Of a stretch of DNA of 64,000 bases, positions 25,073-31,852 are shown piece by piece. Each line of letters opens with the position of its first letter. The first letter of the stretch is position 1. The notes under the pieces were generated by a model. The model did not search any database. It was not told the origin of the DNA and saw only the letters and a program-made list of their open reading frames with translations. The position numbers and the translations under genes are program-made. Source of the stretch: Luteolibacter sp. LG18 (GTDB lineage: Bacteria; Verrucomicrobiota; Verrucomicrobiia; Verrucomicrobiales; Akkermansiaceae); the NCBI RefSeq assembly GCF_036322585.1, contig NZ_AP024600.1:248001-312000 (forward strand), written 5' to 3'.

Positions 25073-26308
25073 ATGCCTTTCGTTCCGATCCTCATGCCCC
25101 AGCTCGGCGAATCCATCGCCGAGGCTACCATCGTCCGGCTGGATGTCGCGGTGGGTGACACGGTGCGCACCGACCAGGAGATCATCGAGGTCGAGACCAA
25201 CAAGGCGGTGATGGGAGTCACCACGCTCTGCGATGGCATCGTCTCCGAACTCCGCGCCCAGGAAGGCGTGTCCTACTCCGTGGGCAGCGTGCTCGGCATG
25301 CTGGAGGTGACGGAAGAGGAAGTGGCCCGCACCGGCGTGGAAACGCTGGAAGCCATGGAGGCCAAGCTCAGTGTGAACCCACCTCCGGGCAGCCCGCAGG
25401 CCGAGGAAAACCTTCATTTCGGCAATCAGGACGAAAGCTACGAGGAGGCCCCGGCCGTGGTGCCCACCGTAAAGGGCCTGCCCGTGCCGACCGGCACCAT
25501 GGGCGCCCACTACATCTCGCCGCGGATGCGCGCGCGGATGGACGATCTCGGCCTGCGCGAGGCGGACATTTCCGCCATCGTCGGCACCGGTTCCGGCGGC
25601 CGTGTGACGGTCAACGACCTCGAGCGTTTCATCGATTACATCGAAACCTGGCCGAGCAGCCAGGCCTCGCCGATGCGCCTCGCGGTGGCGGACGCCATGC
25701 GCCGGAGCTGGACCCGCCCGCTGGCCACCGTCGGCCTGCCGGTCCGCCTCGACCGCGCGCTGGAGCACCGCCGCAACAGCGATCCCAAGCCCGGTCTCAC
25801 CCTCTATCTCCTCCGAGCTTTCGCCAAGGCCCTGTCCGAAGACCCGGCCAGCGCCGGTTTCCTGATGGGCGGCAAGGTCGTGCATCCCCGCGCCTTCGAC
25901 ATCGGCGTGGCCGTGCAAGTCGAGGACGGCGTGGTCGTGCCGGTCATGCGCAAGGTCGATCAAAAGCCGCTGCGCGAATTGGTCCGGGAATATGACGACA
26001 TCGTCGACCGTGGCCGCCGCCGCCGCCTCACCGAGGAAGACACCAAGGGCGGCATCGCCACCGTGACCAACTTCGGCACCTTCGGCCTGACCTGGGCAAC
26101 TCCGATCCCGCTGCCGAATGAAACTCTCATCCTCGGCATCGGTGCCGGCGTGAAGAAGCCGGTGTGGAGCACCGAGGTGGAAGCCTTCCTGCCCGCCACT
26201 GAGGCCGACCTCGTCCTCACCTTCGACCACCGCGTGGTCGACGGCGGCGGTGCCGGCCTGCTGCTCAAGCGCGTGGCCGAGCTGATGCAGAAGCCGGAAG
26301 AGCTCTGA
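25073..26308 (+). CDS. 2-oxo acid dehydrogenase E2 component (lipoyl acyltransferase)
   Basis: Protein of 411 residues with the standard E2 layout. One lipoyl domain is at residues 1-80 with the modified Lys about residue 44 in VETNKAVMG. A peripheral-subunit-binding domain lies near residues 145-180 (ISPRMRARMDDLGLREADIS and GSGGRVTVNDLERFID). The catalytic acyltransferase domain ends with FDHRVVDGGGAGLLL, carrying the active-site His. It transfers the acyl group from E1 to CoA. E1 and E2 genes are together, but no E3 dihydrolipoamide dehydrogenase gene follows in this window. Confidence 0.94.
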   Translation: MPFVPILMPQLGESIAEATIVRLDVAVGDTVRTDQEIIEVETNKAVMGVTTLCDGIVSELRAQEGVSYSVGSVLGMLEVTEEEVARTGVETLEAMEAKLSVNPPPGSPQAEENLHFGNQDESYEEAPAVVPTVKGLPVPTGTMGAHYISPRMRARMDDLGLREADISAIVGTGSGGRVTVNDLERFIDYIETWPSSQASPMRLAVADAMRRSWTRPLATVGLPVRLDRALEHRRNSDPKPGLTLYLLRAFAKALSEDPASAGFLMGGKVVHPRAFDIGVAVQVEDGVVVPVMRKVDQKPLRELVREYDDIVDRGRRRRLTEEDTKGGIATVTNFGTFGLTWATPIPLPNETLILGIGAGVKKPVWSTEVEAFLPATEADLVLTFDHRVVDGGGAGLLLKRVAELMQKPEEL

Positions 26309-26314
26309 GGCCTG

Positions 26315-26629
26315 TCAACGCACTGGCCTCCAATACATCGTCCTGTCTTTCCGGACGTTCACCCGTTTGCCTTCCACGACCGGACCGCAGGCGAGGTCGG
26401 GGCTATCCGCGGATTGCCATTCATCCGGCGACAAATGGATGCCGCCGCGTTCCCCGGCTTCCCGCAATTGGGACTCGAAAGCCCGACCGTCTTCCCAAAC
26501 CCGGGCCAGCCACACGGCCTGCTCCTCGGCTCGCAAACGGACGCCCCTGGAGGCGGATACCTGTCCCAGCCACCAGAAGAAACCCGCCGCCACCACCAGC
26601 GCCACCGCCATGCTGATTCCCGCCTTCAT
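26315..26629 (-). CDS. Small membrane-anchored or secreted hypothetical protein
   Basis: Protein of 104 residues with an N-terminal hydrophobic helix (ISMAVALVVAAGFFWWLG) and a charged helical body. No family recognised. It starts 3 bases after the stop of the 26633-27118 gene on the same strand, so the two form a small operon. It converges with the E2 gene. Confidence 0.6.
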   Translation of the reverse strand: MKAGISMAVALVVAAGFFWWLGQVSASRGVRLRAEEQAVWLARVWEDGRAFESQLREAGERGGIHLSPDEWQSADSPDLACGPVVEGKRVNVRKDRTMYWRPVR

Positions 26630-26632
26630 GGA

Positions 26633-27118
26633 TCAATTCCAGTCCGTATAGAGCCTCACGCCCACCCGCTTGCAGTCGATGGGAAAGATCTGCACGTCCA
26701 GGAAATCCCCGGTGGGCGATTCACACTCGTAGCTGGCCATCGGATGACTCTTCGTCCACGCGGCGGAGACCCGGTAGACCTCATTTCCCGGGATCGAGGT
26801 GCGGGAACCCTGCACCTTCAGCTTGGACACGAACCCGCACAGGTCCTTCCGCGCCATCTCGAAGGTGGAGGAAGCCCCCCGATCCAGAATCATGTGCCAG
26901 GCATCGCCGCGGCACTCCGGATTCGAGGCGGACGCAGGCAAGGCAATCCCGTGCTCGCGGGCAATGCGATCGGTCGATTGGTCCAGCATGGCCTCGTAGG
27001 CGACGAAGCCCGCCGCCGCGACCATGAGCAGGCCCAGCCCCCACACCGACCGGCCGAACCAACGCTCTCCGGCCGAGGGGGCGGGGACGGAGGATCCGGG
27101 ATCGCGCGTTTCAGACAT
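26633..27118 (-). CDS. Single-pass membrane protein, function unknown
   Basis: Protein of 161 residues with a short cytoplasmic N-terminus, one transmembrane helix (SVWGLGLLMVAAAGFVAY) and an outer domain of about 110 residues with four Cys (PECRGDA, KDLCGFV, SYECES, PIDCKR) that could form two disulfides. I start at the ATG at 27118. The gene is divergent from rex across about 95 bases that contain the direct repeat CCGGTTA twice. No family recognised. Confidence 0.65.
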   Translation of the reverse strand: MSETRDPGSSVPAPSAGERWFGRSVWGLGLLMVAAAGFVAYEAMLDQSTDRIAREHGIALPASASNPECRGDAWHMILDRGASSTFEMARKDLCGFVSKLKVQGSRTSIPGNEVYRVSAAWTKSHPMASYECESPTGDFLDVQIFPIDCKRVGVRLYTDWN

Positions 27119-27212
27119 GCACCGGTTACGATTTCCGGTTAGGATTTCTCTCACCTCCCCTCCGGTGACCGGGCTTGACCACCGGCGATGGGATGGCTTT
27201 TCTCCAGCACCC

Positions 27213-27833
27213 GTGGATAAGGTGGATATTCCAAAGAAGGCCATTTACCGGCTTTCGATCTACTACCGTTGCTTGCAGCGGCTGAAGGAAAACGGCGTGG
27301 AAACGGTGAGCTCCACGGCGCTGGCGCGTGCCGCGGGCGTGAAGCCGTCCCAGCTCCGCAAGGACCTGGCGTATTTCGGCCAGTTCGGCACCCGCGGCCT
27401 CGGCTATCCGGTGGACCTGCTGGCCACCACCATCCGCGAAACGCTGGGCCGTGAGCGGCTCCAGCCGGTGGTGTTGATCGGCGCGGGCAACCTCGGCTCG
27501 GCCCTTTTGCGCTACCAAGGCTTCCAGAAGGAAGGCTTCGAGGTGGTCGCCGCCTTCGATTCCGCGCCGGACGCCGCCCGGGCCCGCGGCATCAGCGTGC
27601 CGGTCCACGCGGACACGGAACTCGACGATTTCCTGGTGAAACACGGAATCAAGCTTGCGATCCTCTGCATCCCGGTCGAATTCGCGCAAGCCACCGCCAA
27701 CCGGCTCGTTGCCGCCGGCGTGCAGGGCATCCTCAATTTCTCGCCGATCCTCCTGGAGGTGCCGGCGGACGTCACCGTGAACAATGTCGACCTCGCCCTC
27801 GAACTCGAACACCTCAGCTACTTCATCCGCTGA
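27213..27833 (+). CDS. rex: Redox-sensing transcriptional repressor Rex
   Basis: NADH/NAD-responsive repressor of 206 residues, the normal length for Rex. The N-terminal winged helix is YRLSIYYRCLQRLKENGVET continuing to VKPSQLRKDLAYFGQFGTRG. The Rossmann domain has VVLIGAGNLGSALLRYQGF for the dinucleotide and CIPVEFAQATANRLVAAGV. The C-terminal helix (NVDLALELEHLSYFI) swaps between subunits in the dimer. The start is a GTG at 27213. The last 50 bases overlap the next gene in another frame, which suggests coupling. It would control fermentation and respiration genes when NADH is high. Confidence 0.94.
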   Translation: MDKVDIPKKAIYRLSIYYRCLQRLKENGVETVSSTALARAAGVKPSQLRKDLAYFGQFGTRGLGYPVDLLATTIRETLGRERLQPVVLIGAGNLGSALLRYQGFQKEGFEVVAAFDSAPDAARARGISVPVHADTELDDFLVKHGIKLAILCIPVEFAQATANRLVAAGVQGILNFSPILLEVPADVTVNNVDLALELEHLSYFIR

Positions 27834-29334
27834 CGCGCAGGAGCGCTTCATCGCCGCCGCCCTGATCGCGCACGAGGCGCATCTGGTGGCCGAGGCCCGG
27901 AACACGACCGGCGATACCGACAAGGCACGCGAGGCGGTGATGGGGGCGTTTCTCGAACTTTGCCGCCAATCCCCGGACCTGTATCCAGAAGGCGCCAAGG
28001 ATTGGCTGGAAACCGCCACGGCCAAACGGGCCCGCAAGCTGGCCCCGAAGGGCGGACCAACGACCACCGAGGACGTTCGCTGGAAGCGGGTGGCAGGCAC
28101 CGGCGAAACCATCGTCGAACCCACGGCCGCACCGGTCACCCTGCTGCCCACGCAGCGCGAAACCATCCTGCATGCCGCCCGACTCGGAGTGGCCCAGCCC
28201 GATCGGCCGAGCTCATATCCCCGCTGGGTGCTGCCAATGGTCGGCGTCACCGTGGGGATCATCGCCCTCGTGATGTTCCTGAAGCGCCCGGACAACCCGG
28301 AACCGGTCGCCCAATCCCCGGCCCCTACCGCTCCTGCCCCGGCAGCAGCCACGCCATCACCGGCCGAACCTCAGGCTCCTGCGCCGACACCCGCAGCCCC
28401 GGCCCCGACTGTGCCGCTGGAGGTGCTCCTGCTGCCGTTGCCCGGCCCGGCCTTGGCTCCTGCCGCCGCCCAACCAGCCCTGAGCACCGCCGCCGCCAAT
28501 GCCCGGCTCCGGAGACAGGCGCTCGACGCCGCTCCGGGGGATTTCCTGACTGGTGCCGCCGCCAAGCTCGCCGCCACCCCGAATCTCGACCTGACCACGC
28601 TGCCGGAGGTTTCAGCGCGCGCCGCCATTCAGACCTCGGCCACCCAGCAACTCCCGTTGCCTGTTCTCGCCGGAACCGCCAGCCTCGGTTGGATTTCCTC
28701 CAGCGTGACGGGCAAGCACGTGCTGCCTCCCGCCAAGGCGGTGCGTCTTGAGGAAATCCTGAACGCCTTTTCGCTGAAACCCGGCGGCACCGCCGCCATC
28801 GCGAAAGGAGCTAGCGTGGTAGCTGAATCCTTCTCCTGCCCGTGGAAACCCTCCGCCACGCTGCTGATGGTGCGCATCCAGGGCGCGGCGGATGGCCAGC
28901 GGGCCATCGAAGCCTTTCTCGACGTTGCCCCGACGGCCGTCACCCAGTTCCGCCTCCTCGGCTATTCGCCGGTGAAGGATCTGGAAAACGAGCCCATCCC
29001 CGGAATCCTGCCCGCCAAAACCGGCACCACCCTCCTGATCGAAGTCGAAGCCCGGGCCGGAGCCAAGAACCTCGGCGCCATCCATTGGAAGGTGGACGGC
29101 AAGGACGCCGCCCCTCTTCCCATCCAGCCACCGTCCGACGAAGCGGAGCCTTCCAATGACGCCCGTTTCGCCGCCCTGCTCGCCGCGTGGTCGGCGTGGC
29201 TGATCCAGGAGCAGCCCGAGATCTTCGACGAGGACCTGGTTTCCGGCCTCGCCCGCGAATGCGCCGCCGGAGACCTGCCAAAGGACCGGCGGGACGCGCT
29301 GGTGCTGATCGCGAGGAGCCTGGAGCTACGGTGA
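27784..29334 (+). CDS. Fused membrane protein with a sigma-region-2-like N-terminus
   Basis: Protein of 516 residues. The first 100 residues resemble a worn ECF sigma factor region 2: a leading helix, then TGDTDKAREAVMGAFLEL and DWLETATAKRARKLAPKG, laid out like the sigma helices around the -10 recognition helix. No region 4 follows. A transmembrane helix (WVLPMVGVTVGIIALVMFL) leads to a Pro/Ala-rich linker and a large, otherwise unrecognised domain on the far side. The start overlaps rex by 50 bases. The sigma resemblance is my inference from pattern; the rest is without a family. Confidence 0.7.
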   Translation: MSTSPSNSNTSATSSADAQERFIAAALIAHEAHLVAEARNTTGDTDKAREAVMGAFLELCRQSPDLYPEGAKDWLETATAKRARKLAPKGGPTTTEDVRWKRVAGTGETIVEPTAAPVTLLPTQRETILHAARLGVAQPDRPSSYPRWVLPMVGVTVGIIALVMFLKRPDNPEPVAQSPAPTAPAPAAATPSPAEPQAPAPTPAAPAPTVPLEVLLLPLPGPALAPAAAQPALSTAAANARLRRQALDAAPGDFLTGAAAKLAATPNLDLTTLPEVSARAAIQTSATQQLPLPVLAGTASLGWISSSVTGKHVLPPAKAVRLEEILNAFSLKPGGTAAIAKGASVVAESFSCPWKPSATLLMVRIQGAADGQRAIEAFLDVAPTAVTQFRLLGYSPVKDLENEPIPGILPAKTGTTLLIEVEARAGAKNLGAIHWKVDGKDAAPLPIQPPSDEAEPSNDARFAALLAAWSAWLIQEQPEIFDEDLVSGLARECAAGDLPKDRRDALVLIARSLELR

Positions 29335-29374
29335 AAGCTCGCTTTTGCCGGATCACGCGTTACTTTTGCGCCCG

Positions 29375-29587
29375 ATGACGGTCATTGAGTCCATCATGCA
29401 CGATCTCCACGGCATGCCTTTGCGCAAGCTCGTGGAGGTTGCCCGCTATGTGCATCGTCTGAGCGAAACCGCGGAGCGGGAGCGCGCCGAAGTCTTGCGG
29501 GAAACCCATGGATTTCTCGATGAGCGGGACGGGCAGGCATTCGAACAAGCCGTCGAAAACTCCCGCCGCTTGGAAGACCATGGCTGA
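29375..29587 (+). CDS. Putative VapB-like antitoxin
   Basis: Protein of 70 residues, highly charged and helical, resembling the short DUF2281-type antitoxin partners of PIN toxins. It overlaps the toxin gene by 8 bases, the usual antitoxin-first order of type II modules. No clear DNA-binding motif is visible. It would neutralise the VapC-like RNase encoded downstream. Confidence 0.7.
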   Translation: MTVIESIMHDLHGMPLRKLVEVARYVHRLSETAERERAEVLRETHGFLDERDGQAFEQAVENSRRLEDHG

Positions 29588-29978
29588 TCGCTCACAGGGC
29601 ATCCTGTTGGATTCCAGCGTGATCATTGCCCACTTCCGCGGGAAACTCGATCTGTTCCAATTGGTGCGGCCCAATGAACCCCTGTTCATGCCACTGGTGG
29701 CCTTGGGAGAACTTTGGAAGGGTGTCTTGAAATCGGCGAACCCACCCAAACACCAAGGCAAACTCCTGTCTTTCTTGAAGGTGGTCGCCGTACTTCACCC
29801 GGACGGCGCCACTGCCGAGCACTATGCCCGGGCCTCCGTGGCTCTGGAAACCAAGGGTCGGCCGATTCCAGAAAACGACATTTGGATCGCAGCCGTCGCC
29901 TTGGAACTCGACATGCCGCTGGCCACCCGGGATGCCCATTTCGATCGGATCGACGGTCTGACGGTCATCCACTGGTGA
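29580..29978 (+). CDS. vapC: PIN-domain toxin, VapC family
   Basis: Ribonuclease toxin of 132 residues. The four acidic PIN residues are present at about Asp11 (LLDSSVII), Glu44 (ALGELWKG), Asp100 (PENDIWIAA) and Asp118 (TRDAHFDR), so the active site looks intact. Preceded with overlap by the small antitoxin gene. Such modules usually cleave tRNA or rRNA when the antitoxin is degraded. aroB follows after 54 bases and is probably independent. Confidence 0.88.
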   Translation: MADRSQGILLDSSVIIAHFRGKLDLFQLVRPNEPLFMPLVALGELWKGVLKSANPPKHQGKLLSFLKVVAVLHPDGATAEHYARASVALETKGRPIPENDIWIAAVALELDMPLATRDAHFDRIDGLTVIHW

Positions 29979-30032
29979 GGCACGCCTCCTTGGGCCTTGA
30001 TTCCCCCGGCCCGGGGCCTCTTGATCCCCCGC

Positions 30033-31118
30033 ATGCCGACGGTGCATGTGGATTTGGCGGAGCGCTCCTACGACGTGGTCGTGGAGCCAGGTGCTTTGGC
30101 GAAAGCGGGCGAATTGCTGGGAGCGATCAAATTCGGCGGCAAGATCGCCGTGGTGAGCGATGCGACCGTGGCGAAATTCCACGGCGCGCCGCTGCTGGCA
30201 TCGCTGGAAGCCGCGGGCTTCAAGGCCACGCTCCACACCGTGCCCTCCGGCGAGCCCTCGAAGTCCCTTTCCCAGGCCGAGGAACTGTGCCGCTCGATGA
30301 TCCGGGCCGGCCATGACCGGAAATCCTCCGTGATCGCGCTCGGCGGTGGCGTCACCGGCGACCTCGCCGGGTTCGTGGCGGCCATTTTCTACCGTGGCAT
30401 CCCGTTTGCCCAGATCCCCACCACCATCGTCTCGAACGTTGATTCCTCCGTGGGCGGCAAGACCGGCGTCAACGTGGCCGAGGGCAAGAACCTCGTGGGC
30501 GCGTTCCACCAGCCGAAATTGGTGATCGTGGACCCGGAGCTGCTCCGCACCCTGCCCGCCCGCGAGTTCCTCGAAGGTTTCGCCGAGGTGATCAAGCACG
30601 CCGCCATCCGCGATGCCGCGATGCTCACGGAGCTGGCCGCCCTGGACTCGGATTCCCGCGACGTCCCGGCGGACCTGATCGCCCGCAACATCGCCATCAA
30701 GGCCCGCATCGTCGAAGCCGATGAGCACGAGCTGACCGGCGAGCGTGCGTTGCTGAACTTCGGCCACACCATCGGCCACGGCATTGAGGCCGCCGTGCCC
30801 TACGGCGAGATGCTCCACGGCGAGGCAATCTCGCTCGGCCTGCGAGCGGCTCTCTACCTTTCCGAAAAGCGCGCCGGGCTGGCGGCGGCGGATTCCGCCC
30901 GGATCCTGGCGTTGCTGAAACGATTCTGCCTGCCGCTCGTGCTTTCCCCGGAAATCACGACGGAAACAGTCCTTGAAAAGTTGGGACGCGACAAGAAGTT
31001 CGAGAGCGGGAAGGTCCGCTTCGTGGTGCTCGATGCGCCTGGATCGGCGCGGTTGAGCGACGAGGTGACCCCGGAGGACCTCCGCGAAGCGATCGAACAC
31101 CTGCGCACCCAGCCATGA
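30033..31118 (+). CDS. aroB: 3-dehydroquinate synthase
   Basis: Second step of the shikimate pathway, converting DAHP to 3-dehydroquinate with NAD and zinc. The 361-residue protein has GGGVTGDLAGFVAAIFYRG (NAD-binding), PTTIVSNVDSSVGGKTGVN, KNLVGAFHQPKLV, EGFAEVIKHAAI and the zinc ligands in LNFGHTIGHGIEA and LHGEAISLG. I start at the ATG at 30033. The next gene overlaps its stop as ATGA, so the MBL-fold protein is translationally coupled. Confidence 0.96.
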   Translation: MPTVHVDLAERSYDVVVEPGALAKAGELLGAIKFGGKIAVVSDATVAKFHGAPLLASLEAAGFKATLHTVPSGEPSKSLSQAEELCRSMIRAGHDRKSSVIALGGGVTGDLAGFVAAIFYRGIPFAQIPTTIVSNVDSSVGGKTGVNVAEGKNLVGAFHQPKLVIVDPELLRTLPAREFLEGFAEVIKHAAIRDAAMLTELAALDSDSRDVPADLIARNIAIKARIVEADEHELTGERALLNFGHTIGHGIEAAVPYGEMLHGEAISLGLRAALYLSEKRAGLAAADSARILALLKRFCLPLVLSPEITTETVLEKLGRDKKFESGKVRFVVLDAPGSARLSDEVTPEDLREAIEHLRTQP

Positions 31119-31720
31119 ATCTCAGTCTTTTCACCGGTGGTTTTGTCCAGACCAACGGTTACCTGATCGAAGCCCCCAGCGGGCACATTCTCGTCGATGC
31201 CCCGGCCGGGGTGGTCGCTTGGATGGAGCAAAAGGGCATCCATCCCACCGATGTGCTGCTGACCCACCAGCACTACGACCATGTCGAGGATGTCGCCGCC
31301 CTGCACCGGCTGGGAGCCCGGATCCACGCTTTCGCGGAGTATTCGCCGTCGCTGACGCTGGAACGGGAGGCCCGCAGTTGGGGCATGCCCATCGCGATCG
31401 AGCCCTACGAGGTGAACCACCTCCTCAAGATCGACGAGCCACTGAAAATCAACGGATTCGTCATCAAACTGGCCCATGTACCGGGCCATTCCGCGGACAG
31501 CGTGACGTTCTATTTCCCGGAGGAAGGCGTGCTGTTTTCCGGCGACACCTTGTTCGCGCGGAGTGTCGGGCGCTTCGATCTCCCCGGCGGCGACGGCCCG
31601 CTGCTGCTCGATGGGATCACCCGCAAGCTGCTCACCCTGCCCCCGGACACCCGGGTGTTTCCCGGACATGGTCCTTCCACGACGGTTGGAAAGGAACAAA
31701 AGGCGAATCCGTATCTCTGA
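31115..31720 (+). CDS. MBL-fold (glyoxalase II-like) metallo-hydrolase
   Basis: Cytoplasmic hydrolase of 201 residues with the metallo-beta-lactamase fold. The metal motif is THQHYDHVED (HxHxDH), followed by HVPGHSADSVTFY, the bridging Asp in LFSGDTLFARSVGR and the final His in VFPGHGPSTTVGKE. The arrangement is that of hydroxyacylglutathione hydrolase-like proteins, though the glutathione-specific C-terminal domain is missing. Coupled to aroB by an ATGA overlap. Substrate unknown. Confidence 0.88.
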   Translation: MNLSLFTGGFVQTNGYLIEAPSGHILVDAPAGVVAWMEQKGIHPTDVLLTHQHYDHVEDVAALHRLGARIHAFAEYSPSLTLEREARSWGMPIAIEPYEVNHLLKIDEPLKINGFVIKLAHVPGHSADSVTFYFPEEGVLFSGDTLFARSVGRFDLPGGDGPLLLDGITRKLLTLPPDTRVFPGHGPSTTVGKEQKANPYL

Positions 31721-31852
31721 GAGGACGGCGGAGTCCCGGAGCGGGGCTGTTTCGGCAGCCTCTAACGCGCGATAAATCGACTGGAAACCAGGCTCCTTGT
31801 CTGGAAGGTTAAGGGATCGCGCTCCGGACCCGAGATCCCGTCTGTCATCCGC

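Noticed and set aside
26307-26330. GAGGCC/GGCCTC hairpin at the junction of the E2 gene and the convergent small gene
   Set aside because: Short stem, 12-base loop and no T run on either side; too weak to call a terminator.
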